From Micromonospora sp. WMMD1102 (GTDB lineage: Bacteria > Actinomycetota > Actinomycetes > Mycobacteriales > Micromonosporaceae): a stretch of DNA of 64,000 bases. The translations under genes were made by a program, and so were the position numbers. This document shows, one piece after another, positions 42,343 to 51,669 of this stretch. Under the pieces are notes generated by a model. The model saw nothing but the letters and a program-made list of their open reading frames with translations. It was not told the DNA's origin and ran no database searches. The DNA lies in the NCBI RefSeq assembly GCF_029626265.1, contig NZ_JARUBN010000001.1:6079001-6143000 (forward strand), given 5' to 3'. The stretch's first letter is position 1, and every line of letters starts with the position of its first letter.

Positions 42343-44007
42343 CTACTGCTTCTCGGCCTGGGCCGGCTCGGCCGGCTCGCCGCCGTCGCGGTACCGGGTG
42401 ACGGTCTCGCGGTCCTGCTCGCCCTCCATCGGACGGGCCGGCGCCTCGTTGACCTTCACCTCGTCCTCCTTGCCGAGGAACATCTGCTTGAACCGGGCCA
42501 CGGCCTCGTTCAGCGCGTTCGTGATGTCGTCGTCCCAGTTGTTGTCCGCGATCGACTGCATCGTCGGCTTGTACTGGTGGCGGAGGAACTCCAGGAACTC
42601 GGACTCGAAGCGCCGGACCTCGCCGATCGGGACGTCGTCCAGCTTGCCCTCGGTGCCGATCCAGACCGAGACCACCTGCTCCTGCACCGGGAACGGCGAG
42701 TAGTTGGTCTGCTTCAGCAGCTCGACCAGCCGGGCACCTCGGCTGAGCTGGTCCTGGGACGCCTTGTCCAGGTCCGAGGCGAGCGCGGCGAACGCCTCCA
42801 GCTCGCGGTACTGCGCCAGGTCCAGCCGGAGCCGGCCGGCCACCTTCTTCATCGGCTTCACCTGGGCGGCGCCGCCGACCCGGGAGACCGAGGTACCGAC
42901 GTTGATCGCCGGCCGGACACCCTGGTTGAACAGGTCGGTCTCCAGGAAGATCTGGCCGTCGGTGATCGAGATCACGTTCGTCGGGATGAACGCGGAGATG
43001 TCGTTGCCCTTGGTCTCGATGATCGGCAGACCGGTCATCGAGCCGCCGCCCATCTCGTCCGACAGCTTCGCGCAGCGCTCCAGCAGCCGGGAGTGCAGGT
43101 AGAAGACGTCACCCGGGTACGCCTCGCGGCCCGGCGGGCGGCGCAGCAGCAGCGACACCGCACGGTACGCCTCGGCCTGCTTGGTCAGGTCGTCGAAGAC
43201 GATCAGGACGTGCTTGCCGGCGTACATCCAGTGCTGGCCGATCGCCGACCCGGTGTACGGGGCGATGTACTTGAAGCCGGCCGGGTCGGAGGCGGGCGAG
43301 GCGACGATGGTGGTGTACTCCATCGCGCCCTGCTCCTCCAGCAGGCCCTTCACCGAGGCGATGGTCGAGCCCTTCTGGCCGATCGCCACGTAGATGCAGC
43401 GGACCTGCTTGGCCGGGTCGCCGGAGCGCCAGTTGTCCCGCTGGTTGAGGATCGTGTCCAGCGCGACGGTGGTCTTGCCGGTCCGCCGGTCGCCGATGAT
43501 CAGCTGCCGCTGGCCCCGGCCGATCGCGGTCATCGCGTCGATGGCCTTGAGGCCGGTCTGCAGCGCCTCGCTGACGCTCTGCCGGGCCATCACGTTCGGC
43601 GCCTGCAGCTCCAGCTCGCGGTAGCCCTCGTTCTCGAGGTCGCCGAGGCCGTCGATCGGCTTGCCGAGCGGGTCGACCACCCGACCGAGGAACGCGTCGC
43701 CGACCGGCACCGAGAGGACCCGGCCGGTCCGCTTGACCCGCTGCCCCTCCTCGATACCCCGGTAGTCGCCGAGCACCACGACGCCGATCTCCCGGACGTC
43801 GAGGTTCAGCGCCAGGCCGAGGGTGCCGTCCTCGAACTCCAGCAGCTCGTTGGTCATGGTCGAGGGCAGGCCCTCGACGTGGGCGATGCCGTCACCGGCG
43901 TCGGCGACGGTGCCGACCTCCTCACGGGAGACGTCGGGCGAATAGGAGGAGACGTAGCGCTCAAGCGCGCCGCGGATCTCCTCCGACGAGATGGTCAGCT
44001 CGGCCAT
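42343..44007 (-). CDS. atpA: ATP synthase F1 alpha subunit
   Basis: A 554-residue regulatory nucleotide-binding subunit, ATG behind GAGGAAGAGG. P-loop [17 protein letters not shown]-terminal [20 protein letters not shown], central [40 protein letters not shown] and the arginine-finger region ISVTDGQ-like [13 protein letters not shown] with [13 protein letters not shown]. The C-terminus has about 35 extra acidic and Pro-rich residues ([20 protein letters not shown]), a tail also known from mycobacterial and other actinobacterial alpha subunits, where it is linked to suppression of ATP hydrolysis. That link is by analogy only. Confidence 0.98.
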   Translation of the reverse strand: MAELTISSEEIRGALERYVSSYSPDVSREEVGTVADAGDGIAHVEGLPSTMTNELLEFEDGTLGLALNLDVREIGVVVLGDYRGIEEGQRVKRTGRVLSVPVGDAFLGRVVDPLGKPIDGLGDLENEGYRELELQAPNVMARQSVSEALQTGLKAIDAMTAIGRGQRQLIIGDRRTGKTTVALDTILNQRDNWRSGDPAKQVRCIYVAIGQKGSTIASVKGLLEEQGAMEYTTIVASPASDPAGFKYIAPYTGSAIGQHWMYAGKHVLIVFDDLTKQAEAYRAVSLLLRRPPGREAYPGDVFYLHSRLLERCAKLSDEMGGGSMTGLPIIETKGNDISAFIPTNVISITDGQIFLETDLFNQGVRPAINVGTSVSRVGGAAQVKPMKKVAGRLRLDLAQYRELEAFAALASDLDKASQDQLSRGARLVELLKQTNYSPFPVQEQVVSVWIGTEGKLDDVPIGEVRRFESEFLEFLRHQYKPTMQSIADNNWDDDITNALNEAVARFKQMFLGKEDEVKVNEAPARPMEGEQDRETVTRYRDGGEPAEPAQAEKQ

Positions 44008-44090
44008 CCTCTTCTTCCTCTATTCAGGGCCCGGTTAACCGGAACGGCGTGGATGTCTATCTCGGCGCTGCGCGGCGGCGTCGCTACTGC

Positions 44091-44912
44091 TCAGCCGCGC
44101 GCGAGCGCGTTTCGGGTGTCGGTGAGGCGGCGCAGGACCGTACCGTCGTAGAGGTCGGAACCGATAAGCACGCGCAGCCCGCCCAGCACGGTCGGGTCCA
44201 CCGTCTGCTTGACGCTGACCTCCCGACCGTATAGCTCGGTGAGCTTGCGTCCCAACCGTTCCTCCTCCTCCTCGGCCAGCGGAGCCGCGACGGTGACGTA
44301 CGCCACCTGGCGGTTCCGCCGGTCGGCGGCCAGCTCGACCAGCCGGGTGAGTGCCCCGGTGAAGGAGCGACCGCCGAACCCGGCGAGCGCGACCTCGACC
44401 AGCTTGACCGTCACCGGCCGGCTCTTGCCGGACAGCAGCGCGCCGGTCAGCTCGGCCCGCTGCGCCACCGGCGCGATCGGGTCGGAGAGCGTGTTGCTCA
44501 GCTCCGAGTTGCCGGCGACCACCTGGCCGAAGCGGAACAGCTCGTCCTCCACCTCGCCCAGCTCACCGGCCCGGTCGGCACTGGCCAGCAGCGCCTCCAC
44601 CCCGAGCCGCTCGGTGGCCTCCAGCAGCTCGGACGGCGCCGACCAGCGGCCGGAGACCAGCACGTCGAGCAGTTCCCTGGTGTCCGCGCCGACCTTGTCG
44701 CCGAGCAGCGACCCCAGCAGTGCGGCCCGGTCGGAGCCGGCCCGCGCCGGGTCGGAGAGCGCCCGGCGCAGCCGCGGTTCGTGCCGCAGCAGGCCGGCGA
44801 CCGAACCCAGCTCGTCACCGGTCGCGGAGATCCGGTCCGCGTCCGTCTGTCCGGCGTACGCGTCGAGACGCTGCCGTGCGGCGGCGTACGACTCCCGGCT
44901 GGCGGCCTGCAT
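44091..44912 (-). CDS. atpH: ATP synthase F1 delta subunit
   Basis: A 273-residue stalk protein, long in comparison with the about 177-residue E. coli delta but normal for actinobacteria. The start ATG overlaps the atpF stop (TGATG). The C-terminal half has the OSCP/delta fold with AYVTVAAPLAEEEEERLGRKL and VDPTVLGGLRVLIGSDLYDGT, the conserved G-G-x-R-x-x-x-G motif. The N-terminal helical bundle (QAASRESYAAARQRLDAYA) contacts the top of F1. It ties the b-subunit peripheral stalk to F1. Confidence 0.96.
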   Translation of the reverse strand: MQAASRESYAAARQRLDAYAGQTDADRISATGDELGSVAGLLRHEPRLRRALSDPARAGSDRAALLGSLLGDKVGADTRELLDVLVSGRWSAPSELLEATERLGVEALLASADRAGELGEVEDELFRFGQVVAGNSELSNTLSDPIAPVAQRAELTGALLSGKSRPVTVKLVEVALAGFGGRSFTGALTRLVELAADRRNRQVAYVTVAAPLAEEEEERLGRKLTELYGREVSVKQTVDPTVLGGLRVLIGSDLYDGTVLRRLTDTRNALARG

Positions 44913-45475
44913 CAGCTCGTCCGTACGGCGGAGCCGTTGGCCGAGCCGACGTTGTCCAGGTCGGTCAGGAACCGCTCGACCGTCCCCTTGCGGCGCGCCT
45001 CGTCGGCGAGCGACTCACCGACGATCCGGCTGGCCAGGTCGACCGCGATGGTGCCCACCTCGGTGCGCAGTTCACGCACGATGGTGGCCCGCTCGGCGGC
45101 GAGCTGCTCCTTGCCGGCCGCGATGATCCGGTCGGACTCCTCCCTGGCCTTGGCCAGGACGTCCTGCCGGATGCCCTCGGCGTCGGCCCGGGCGTCGTCG
45201 CGGATCTTCGCCGCGTCGGTCCGCGCCTCGGCGAGCTGCGCGCGGTACTGCTCGAGGAGCTGGTTGGCCTCGGCCTGGGCGGCCTCGGCACGCTTGATCC
45301 CGCCCTCGATCGCGTCCACCCGGGCCTGGAAGGTCTGCTCCATGCGCGGGAAGACGTACTTCATCAGCATGAAGCAGAGGATGGCGAAGGCGATCGAGCC
45401 GACCACGATCTCCTGCCAGAGCGGGATGATCGGGTTGTGCTCGGTGCCGCCCTCCGCGGCGAAGATGAGGTACAT
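44912..45475 (-). CDS. atpF: ATP synthase F0 b subunit
   Basis: A 187-residue stator subunit with GGGAGG before the ATG. One membrane span near the N-terminus (QEIVVGSIAFAILCFMLMKYVFP) is followed by a long, charged coiled-coil (MEQTFQARVDAIEGGIKRAEAAQAEANQL and onward, here quoted only in part) that reaches up to delta. The first residues (YLIFAAEGGTEHNPIIPLW) face outward. Only one b-type gene is present, so the stator should be a homodimer. Confidence 0.96.
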   Translation of the reverse strand: MYLIFAAEGGTEHNPIIPLWQEIVVGSIAFAILCFMLMKYVFPRMEQTFQARVDAIEGGIKRAEAAQAEANQLLEQYRAQLAEARTDAAKIRDDARADAEGIRQDVLAKAREESDRIIAAGKEQLAAERATIVRELRTEVGTIAVDLASRIVGESLADEARRKGTVERFLTDLDNVGSANGSAVRTS

Positions 45476-45501
45476 CGGAACCTCCCGTTTCGAGGGGACG
45501 G

Positions 45502-45741
45502 CTAGTTGCCGAAGGCGTAGCCGAAGGCGATGCCCAGCAGGGCCAGCAGCTCGATGACGGCGAAGCCGATCCAGACGTACGGCAGGGTGATCCGGGACGA
45601 CTCCGGCTGCCGGGCGGTCGACTGGATGTAGGCGCTGAAGACCAGGCCGACACCGATACCGGGGCCGATGGCCGCGAGGCCGTAACCGATGGCGCTGAGG
45701 CTGCCGGTGATTTCTACGGCGGCGAGGGTCGACGACAACAT
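45502..45741 (-). CDS. atpE: ATP synthase F0 c subunit
   Basis: A 79-residue proteolipid of two helices joined by the polar loop ARQPES. Helix 1 has the Gly-rich packing motif GYGLAAIGPGIGVGLVF; helix 2 carries the proton-binding carboxylate Glu64 in AVIELLALLGIAFGYAF, so this is a Glu-type, H+-driven ring. The start follows a strong AGGAGG. A compact CGCGTGAG/CTCACGCG hairpin lies 22-40 nt upstream and may protect the mRNA or help set the higher expression this subunit needs. Confidence 0.97.
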   Translation of the reverse strand: MLSSTLAAVEITGSLSAIGYGLAAIGPGIGVGLVFSAYIQSTARQPESSRITLPYVWIGFAVIELLALLGIAFGYAFGN

Positions 45742-45763
45742 TGGTTGGTTCCTCCTGAAATCA

Positions 45764-45781
45764 CGCGTGAGGGCTCACGCG
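45764..45781 (-). promoter_or_regulatory. Hairpin in the atpB-atpE intercistronic leader
   Basis: CGCGTGAG and CTCACGCG with 2 nt between (effectively 7 bp with a 4-nt loop), ending just upstream of the AGGAGG of atpE. Possible mRNA processing or stability element. Confidence 0.4.
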
Positions 45782-45807
45782 GGACGACAACGGTTGTGCG
45801 GTTGTGT

Positions 45808-45847
45808 GCGGGTCGGTGTTCGTCGGTTGCGGGTCAGTGTTCGTCGG
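45808..45847. repeat. 21-bp tandem duplication including the atpB stop codon
   Basis: GCGGGTCRGTGTTCGTCGG occurs at 45808 and 45829. The atpB stop (45834-45836) is in the second copy; in the first the corresponding triplet is no longer a stop. Confidence 0.6.
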
Positions 45848-46634
45848 CGAGCGCGCCCTGCACGTAGCTGGCGGTCAGCACGGTGAAGATGTAGGCCTGC
45901 AGGACGATGACCAGCGCCTCCAGGAAGGTGATCGCGATCGACACCGCCCAGGAGAGCAGCGAGATCGGCTTCAGGAAGAACGAGTCCGCGTTCAGCAGGA
46001 CGAAGCCGCCGAGGGTGAAGACCAGCAGGATGATGTGCCCGGCGAACAGGTTGGCGAACAACCGCAGCGCCAGCGACACCGGCCGGGCGATGAACGTCGA
46101 GAAGAGTTCGATCGGGATCAGCAGCGGCTGCATGAACCACGGCGCCGGCGGCATCAGTGAATGCTTGAAGAACTTTCCGAAACCGTGGTGCCGGATGCCG
46201 ACCCAGATGAACAGCACGTAACTGATGATCGCCAGAATCGCCGGAAACGCGATGTGCGACATCGGCGAGATCTGCACGAACGGAATGATCTGCCACAGGT
46301 TGTTGACGAAGATGAAGACGAACAGCGTCGTCAGGTAGGGCGCGAAGGCCACACCCCGGTGACCGATCATGTCGACCGCGATGTTGTTCCGGACGAAACC
46401 GTAGATCGATTCCGCGATCCACTGGCCCTTCGTCGGCACCAGCTTCGGCTTCCGGTAGGTCACCAGGAAGAAGATGATGGTAAGCGCGACGGCCAGCCAG
46501 ACCAGCGCTGTGAACTTCGTGATCCAGTACGAGTTGTGCGCACCCCACGGCACGATGCTCGGCAGAAAGAAGTCTTCCACGCTGGGTGGAAACGGAACTT
46601 CGCCCTCCGCGAGGACGACCGACTGTCCGATCAC
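45834..46634 (-). CDS. atpB: ATP synthase F0 a subunit
   Basis: A 266-residue, five- to six-span stator channel protein with a GTG start behind AAGGGA. The key helix has the essential Arg in VSLALRLFANLFAGHIILLV; the last span is YIFTVLTASYVQGALADEH. N-terminal periplasmic FPPSVEDFFLPSI fits actinobacterial subunits. Together with the c-ring it forms the proton path. First F0 gene of the operon after two atpI-like genes. Confidence 0.97.
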   Translation of the reverse strand: MIGQSVVLAEGEVPFPPSVEDFFLPSIVPWGAHNSYWITKFTALVWLAVALTIIFFLVTYRKPKLVPTKGQWIAESIYGFVRNNIAVDMIGHRGVAFAPYLTTLFVFIFVNNLWQIIPFVQISPMSHIAFPAILAIISYVLFIWVGIRHHGFGKFFKHSLMPPAPWFMQPLLIPIELFSTFIARPVSLALRLFANLFAGHIILLVFTLGGFVLLNADSFFLKPISLLSWAVSIAITFLEALVIVLQAYIFTVLTASYVQGALADEH

Positions 46635-46646
46635 CGCGTCCCTTCC

Positions 46647-46877
46647 CTAGCTAGGGGTGCCGAGCCGGCGGATGACCAGGTAGACACCCCCGGCCCCGCC
46701 GAGCAGGAACCCGATTCCGGTGGCCAGACCACCGGTGTCGAGCCACTGGTCGACCAACCAACCGATGAAGCCCCACACCGTCAGACCTCCGATGAGGTAT
46801 GCCAGCGCGGTCCAACCCTCACCGGCCTCGGGCGCGCCCGGACCGTTTGGGGGTTGGGGGGTTTGGTCACCGGTCAT
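46647..46877 (-). CDS. AtpZ/AtpI-like small F0-associated protein
   Basis: A 76-residue protein with two membrane spans (GWTALAYLIGGLTVWGFIGWLVDQWL and GLATGIGFLLGGAGGVYLVI in part), matching the AtpZ/AtpI N-ATPase-type family found directly upstream of atpB. By analogy it may help c-ring assembly or Mg2+ uptake; that is not shown. There is no Shine-Dalgarno; TATCGT (46887-46892, minus strand) ends 9 nt before the ATG, so this may be the first start of a leaderless atp transcript. Confidence 0.85.
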   Translation of the reverse strand: MTGDQTPQPPNGPGAPEAGEGWTALAYLIGGLTVWGFIGWLVDQWLDTGGLATGIGFLLGGAGGVYLVIRRLGTPS

Positions 46878-46886
46878 GACGGCCGA

Positions 46887-46892
46887 ACGATA
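46887..46892 (-). promoter_or_regulatory. Candidate -10 element of the main atp operon promoter
   Basis: TATCGT on the minus strand within the 205-bp gap in front of the AtpZ-like gene; the following ATG is 9 nt away. No -35 hexamer is convincing. Confidence 0.35.
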
Positions 46893-47082
46893 TCAGCCGG
46901 GGATACGAGGCTGTGCCTCACCCCCCGCACAACGTGGTTGTGTGGGCGTGTGGGCGGGCGCGTCGTCTGTGGGCACGCTACTCCGGTTCCGCCACCGGGA
47001 AAATGACCGATCACTGACAGTTTCCTGTGCCGTCCCGTGAACGGGACTCCGGGCAGGTCCGGGCTGATCCGGGTGACCCGGA

Positions 47083-47619
47083 TCACGCCTGCGGTGGACG
47101 CCCGGCCCGGTCGGCCGGCAGCCGGTGCGTGCGTACCGCGTGCACGGTGACCAGCCACCAGAAGTTCGCGCCGGTCCAGGCCACCACCCCGGCGACGATC
47201 CCCCAGCCGAACGCCGGCAGTCCGGCCCAGCCGGCACCGGCGACCTGGGCCATCACCACCCCGAGCACGCTGAACTTGGCGATGTACATCGCCACGCCGA
47301 ACGGCAGGACCAGGGTGGGGTTGACCGAGTCGGCCCAGGCGATCACCAGCGTCGAGGCGAGGTAACTCACCGTCACCAGACCGACCCCGGTCGCCGCGCC
47401 GAGCGCGCCGACCGCACCGCCGAACAGGGCGCCGAGCGCGGTGGCCAGCAACAGCAGCCCGGCCGAGGCCCCGAGCACCACCGGCAGGTGGGCCAGCCGC
47501 CAGTGCCGCTCCCCCGCACCACCGGGACCGGCCGCGCTGTCGGGGACGGGCGATCCGTCGGGTACGTCCGGCTGTGTCGTCCGGTCCGCCAGCTCGACCG
47601 GCTCGGCCCGCTCAGCCAC
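47083..47619 (-). CDS. AtpI-like/ATP synthase-associated membrane protein
   Basis: A 178-residue protein with four membrane spans. GTG 47619 overlaps the glyA stop by 8 bp; the longer frame inside glyA is shadow. After about 40 charged or Pro-rich residues come [66 protein letters not shown] and [22 protein letters not shown], the plan of the hypothetical membrane protein that precedes atpB in actinobacteria. Function as F0 assembly factor is inferred from position. Translational coupling to glyA suggests readthrough into this unit. Confidence 0.78.
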   Translation of the reverse strand: MAERAEPVELADRTTQPDVPDGSPVPDSAAGPGGAGERHWRLAHLPVVLGASAGLLLLATALGALFGGAVGALGAATGVGLVTVSYLASTLVIAWADSVNPTLVLPFGVAMYIAKFSVLGVVMAQVAGAGWAGLPAFGWGIVAGVVAWTGANFWWLVTVHAVRTHRLPADRAGRPPQA

Positions 47620-48931
47620 GGGGGTACGCCGGGAAGTCGGCCGCCAGGTCGGCGACGTCCGCGCCGATCGCGGCGAGGGCGTCGGCACCGCCCGGGGCGG
47701 CCGGGTCGGTCCGGACGGCCCGGGAGATCAACTCAGCGATCCGGCGCATCTCCGGCACGCCCATGCCCTGGGTGCTGACGCTCGGGGTGCCGACCCGGAT
47801 GCCGGAGGCGACCATCGGCTTCTGCGGGTCGTACGGGATGGCGTTCTTGTTCAGGGTGATCGCGGCGGCGTCGCAGCGCGCCTCGGCGTCCCGGCCGGTG
47901 ACGCCGACCTCGCGCAGGTCGATGAGCGCGAGATGGGTGTCGGTGCCGCCGGAGACCGGGCGCATCCCCTCCGCCGCGAGAGCGGCGGCCAGCGCCTGCG
48001 CGTTCGAAACCACCTGGGCAGCGTACGCCTGGAAGGCCGGGGACGCCGCTTCGCGCAGCGCGACCGCCTTGGCCGCCACCGAGTGCATCAACGGCCCGCC
48101 CTGGGTGAACGGGAAGACCGCCTTGTCGATCCGCTCGGCCAGCGACTCGCGGCACAGGATCATCCCGCCCCGTGGCCCGCGCAGCACCTTGTGCGTGGTG
48201 GCGCAGACCACGTCGGCGTACGGCACCGGGGACGGGATGGCCCGGCCGGCGACCAGCCCGACGAAGTGCGCCGCGTCCACCATCAGGTAGGCGTCGACCT
48301 CGTCGGCGATCTCCCGGAACCGGGCGAAGTCGATCAACCGTGGGTACGCGGTGGCGCCACAAATGATCATCTTGGGCCGGTGTGCCAGGGCGAGTTCGCG
48401 TACCTCGTCGTAGTCGATCAGCTCGGTGTCCCGGCGTACCTGGTAGCCGACCGGGGCGAACCACTTGCCGGAGAAGTTCACCCGGCTGCCGTGGGTCAGG
48501 TGACCGCCGTGCGGCAGGTCCATCGCCAGCACCGTGTCGCCGGGCTGCACCAGCGCGGCGTACGCGGCCAGGTTGGCGCTCGCCCCGGAGTGCGGCTGGA
48601 GGTTCGCGTGCTCGGCCCCGAACAGTGCCTTGGCCCGGTCGATGCCGAGCTGCTCGGCCCGGTCCACCTGCGCACAGCCGCCGTAGTAGCGCCGGCCCGG
48701 ATAACCCTCGGCGTACTTGTTGGTGAGGGTGGAACCGAGCGCCGCGAGTACCGCCGGGGAGGTCAGGTTCTCGCTGGCGATCAGCTGGAGCCCGCCGCGT
48801 ACCCGGTCGAGTTCGTCGAGCAGCACCTCGGCGATCTCCGGGTCGGTCCCGGCCAGCTCGTCGAAGTCCGGCCCCCAGAAGGGCGGCTCCCCGGCACCGG
48901 GCCGACCTGCCCGCTCGCTCAACTCGCTCAC
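47612..48931 (-). CDS. glyA: Serine hydroxymethyltransferase
   Basis: A 439-residue PLP enzyme that interconverts serine and glycine with tetrahydrofolate. Landmarks: [53 protein letters not shown], the PLP Asp and His in [13 protein letters not shown], the Schiff-base lysine in [15 protein letters not shown] (Val replaces the usual Thr after Lys), and [21 protein letters not shown]. The extended N-terminus (about 20 residues) is unstructured. It sits between the PBP and the atp cluster, as in other actinobacteria, although the wecA gene often found next to it is missing. Confidence 0.97.
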   Translation of the reverse strand: MSELSERAGRPGAGEPPFWGPDFDELAGTDPEIAEVLLDELDRVRGGLQLIASENLTSPAVLAALGSTLTNKYAEGYPGRRYYGGCAQVDRAEQLGIDRAKALFGAEHANLQPHSGASANLAAYAALVQPGDTVLAMDLPHGGHLTHGSRVNFSGKWFAPVGYQVRRDTELIDYDEVRELALAHRPKMIICGATAYPRLIDFARFREIADEVDAYLMVDAAHFVGLVAGRAIPSPVPYADVVCATTHKVLRGPRGGMILCRESLAERIDKAVFPFTQGGPLMHSVAAKAVALREAASPAFQAYAAQVVSNAQALAAALAAEGMRPVSGGTDTHLALIDLREVGVTGRDAEARCDAAAITLNKNAIPYDPQKPMVASGIRVGTPSVSTQGMGVPEMRRIAELISRAVRTDPAAPGGADALAAIGADVADLAADFPAYPRG

Positions 48932-49101
48932 CCCGGCACCTTCTCGTCCCGCTCGCCCGTCCGGCCGGGTCCGAGTCTATGCAGGTACCCGCAATGCCGG
49001 CCCCCGACGTGCCGCCGGGACGCGGGCCAGGTGGAAACCGCCCCCGGCGAGGGGCGGGCGACCGGGCCCGGCGAACCGGACGCGAGCGAGACGGATCGGC
49101 G

Positions 49102-49170
49102 GTCAGCGGGACGCGGGCCGGGCGGGTGAACCGTCAGCGGGCTACGGGCCGGGCGGGTGAGCGGTCAGCC
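49102..49170. repeat. 31-bp tandem repeat ending at the PBP stop codon
   Basis: GTCAGCGGG...CGGGCCGGGCGGGTGA units start at 49102 and 49133; a third, partial one (GTCAGC) starts at 49164 and contains the stop codon of the PBP gene (49165-49167). Confidence 0.6.
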
Positions 49171-51516
49171 AGAGGCGGGTGGGGGCGGAGGAGCCGGTCG
49201 GGGTGCGACGGCGGCCCTGGCCGGCGGGGTCGTGCGTACCGGGCGCGGCACGGTGGCGGTGGGCCGGGGCGGCAGCGGTGGCGGCGTCGTCGGCCGGGGA
49301 ACGGTGGCGGTGGGCGGCGCTGTCGGGGTCGGCGGCGGCGCGGCCGGGACCGTCGGGGCCGGTGCCGGGGCGAACGGTTCCGGAGTCGGCCCGACCGGTG
49401 GCGGGGCGAGGTCACCCTCGCCGTACCCGAACGCGATCTGCTGGCCGGGTGGCGCGAAGTTCCGACGCGGCTTGCCGACCAGCGCGGCGGCCATGGTCCG
49501 GGCGACCGCCGCGATCACCTTCCGCTGCACCGGCTGGCCGACGGCGTCGCTCGGATCGTCCGGGTTGACGGCGAAGCCCGCCGCCGCTACCTGCGGGGTG
49601 AAGCCGACGAAGGACTCGGAGGTGTACCCCTCCGCGCTGCCGGTCTTGCCGGCCACCGGATGGTCGCCGAGCATCTTCGTCACCTCGGGCGCGCTGCCGC
49701 CGTCGCACTGGAGGTACGCCGACTGGCCGCCGACCGGACATCGGGCCGCGTCGGTCGCCGCCCGGGCCACCTCCGCCCTGATCATCCTGCCGCAGCTCGG
49801 CTTGGCGGCGGCCAGTGACCGGCCGGTCGGGTCGACGATCGACAGCACCGGCAACGGCTTGCAGTACGTCCCCTCGGCGGCCAGCGTCGCGTACGCGTTC
49901 GCCAGGTCCAGCGGGGTGGTGGCGGCCACCCCCAGGGTGAACGCCCCCCACCCCTTCGCGCCGTACGTGGCCAGCCGGGCGTCGGTGTCGGCCCGGAACA
50001 CGATCCCCAGCCGCTCGGCCATCCGCACCGCCCGGTCGGCGCCGATGCGCTGTTGCAGCGCCACGAAGTAGGTGTTCACCGACCTTCCGAAGGCGGTCCA
50101 CATGGTGCGGTAGCCGTCCATCCAGCCCGGGTTGGCGTTGGCCGGGCACCAGTAGCCGCCGCAGGCGTGCGGCCCGTCGATCGGATAGCCGGTCAGCAGC
50201 CGGGACGGCGCCAGGTAGGCCGAGCTGAGCGGCATCCCCGCCTCCAGCGCGGCGAGCATGGTGAAGATCTTGAACGTGGAGCCGGCCTGGTAGCCGTCGA
50301 TGCCACCGCCACCGGCGACCAGCTGGTTGACCGTGTTCGGATGGTTGCGCTGGCCCGACGGGTTGGGGTCGAGCCGGTAGTGCCGGTTCACCGCGAGCGC
50401 GAGTACCCGGCCGGTGCCGGGCTGCACCACCGCCATCGGCGCGGCCCGGCGGTCGGCGTAGCCGTACACGGTAAGGGTCTGTCGCAGCGCGGTGGCCTGG
50501 AGCGCCGGGTCGAGCGAGGCGACGATCCGGTAGCCGCCCCGGCGCAGCGCCTGCTGCCGCTGGTCGACGGTGCGGCCGAACGCCGGGTTCGCGTTCCACC
50601 ACTGCCGGAAGTAGTCGCAGAAGAAGCCCCACTCGGCGCGCCCGTCCGGGATGCCGGCGCAGTCGTTCGGTTCGGCGCCGGCCCGCAGCCGGATCGGCTC
50701 GGCCTGGGCCCGGGTGGCGGCCTCGGCGGTGATCGCCCCGGTCTCGGCCAGCTGGCGCAGTACGTAGCCCCGGCGGACCAGGGCGGCCTCGGTGTTCCCG
50801 CCGATCGGGCTGTCGGTCTCCGGCGAGCGGAGCAACCCGGCGAGCAGGGCGGCCTCGGCCAGGGTCAGTTGCCGGGCCGGTTTGGAGAAGTACCGCTGGC
50901 TGGCGGCGGCGACGCCGTACGCGCCGGCACCGAAGTAGGCGATGTTCAGGTAGCGGCCGAGGATCTCGTCCTTGCCCAGCCGGCGCTCCAGCGCGATCGC
51001 GTACCGCATCTCCTGGATCTTGCGGCCGGGACTTGTCTCGGTCGCCCCGGCGCGCTGCTCGGCGGTCAGCCCCGGGTCGCTCTTCAGCACGTTGCGGACG
51101 TACTGCATGGTCAGCGTCGAGGCGCCCTGCCGTACCTCGCCGCCGATCCGGTTCGCCACCAGCGCCCGGAGTACGCCCTTCACGTCGACGCCGCCGTGCG
51201 AGTAGAACCGGGCGTCCTCGGCGGCCACCGTCGCCTGCCGCATCACCTCGGCGACCTGGCCCAGCGCCACGTTCGTCCGGTTCTCGTCGTAGAACGAGGT
51301 GATCGGGGTACGGCCGTCGGCGGCGAACAGGTAGGAGCGCTGGGCGGTCGGCGGGGTGCGCAGGTCCTGCGGCAGGTCCTCGTAGCGGGCGCCGATCGCC
51401 CGCAGCCCGACCGCGCCGAGCACGACGGCCGGCAGCGCGGCGGCGGCCAGCATCGTCCCGGCCAGGATGCCGGCCAGGGTCAGGGTCCAGAGCTGGCTCA
51501 GCCGCAGCCGGAGCAT
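49165..51516 (-). CDS. Class A penicillin-binding protein (transglycosylase/transpeptidase)
   Basis: A 783-residue bifunctional enzyme. A signal anchor (LWTLTLAGILAGTMLAAAALP) leads to a GT51 domain with catalytic Glu in AAEDARFYSHGGVDVKG and QGASTLTMQYVRNVL, RKIQEMRYAIALER, and YLNIAYFGAGAYGV. The transpeptidase domain (about 330-690) has GSTFKIFTML (SxxK), RSVNTYF (SxN) and AGKTGSAEG (KTG). The last 85 residues are a Pro/Thr/Ala-rich tail (repeats of TATVPRP) that may span the wall. It polymerises and crosslinks peptidoglycan outside the membrane. It lies between the low-Mr phosphatase gene and glyA, where I would expect no PBP, so it is an insertion in the conserved block. Confidence 0.95.
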   Translation of the reverse strand: MLRLRLSQLWTLTLAGILAGTMLAAAALPAVVLGAVGLRAIGARYEDLPQDLRTPPTAQRSYLFAADGRTPITSFYDENRTNVALGQVAEVMRQATVAAEDARFYSHGGVDVKGVLRALVANRIGGEVRQGASTLTMQYVRNVLKSDPGLTAEQRAGATETSPGRKIQEMRYAIALERRLGKDEILGRYLNIAYFGAGAYGVAAASQRYFSKPARQLTLAEAALLAGLLRSPETDSPIGGNTEAALVRRGYVLRQLAETGAITAEAATRAQAEPIRLRAGAEPNDCAGIPDGRAEWGFFCDYFRQWWNANPAFGRTVDQRQQALRRGGYRIVASLDPALQATALRQTLTVYGYADRRAAPMAVVQPGTGRVLALAVNRHYRLDPNPSGQRNHPNTVNQLVAGGGGIDGYQAGSTFKIFTMLAALEAGMPLSSAYLAPSRLLTGYPIDGPHACGGYWCPANANPGWMDGYRTMWTAFGRSVNTYFVALQQRIGADRAVRMAERLGIVFRADTDARLATYGAKGWGAFTLGVAATTPLDLANAYATLAAEGTYCKPLPVLSIVDPTGRSLAAAKPSCGRMIRAEVARAATDAARCPVGGQSAYLQCDGGSAPEVTKMLGDHPVAGKTGSAEGYTSESFVGFTPQVAAAGFAVNPDDPSDAVGQPVQRKVIAAVARTMAAALVGKPRRNFAPPGQQIAFGYGEGDLAPPPVGPTPEPFAPAPAPTVPAAPPPTPTAPPTATVPRPTTPPPLPPRPTATVPRPVRTTPPARAAVAPRPAPPPPPASG

Positions 51517-51669
51517 GCCGTACCTCCCGGGCGGACAGCATCGGGGAGACCCGGCGGGTCAGCCGGATCGGGACCCAGTCAGCCTGACGGGTGATTCCGG
51601 GCGCCGCACCGGTTTCGCGGCAAAACGGGGCAAATTCACGGACGGGGTGACGGTGTCGACAGCCGCTGA

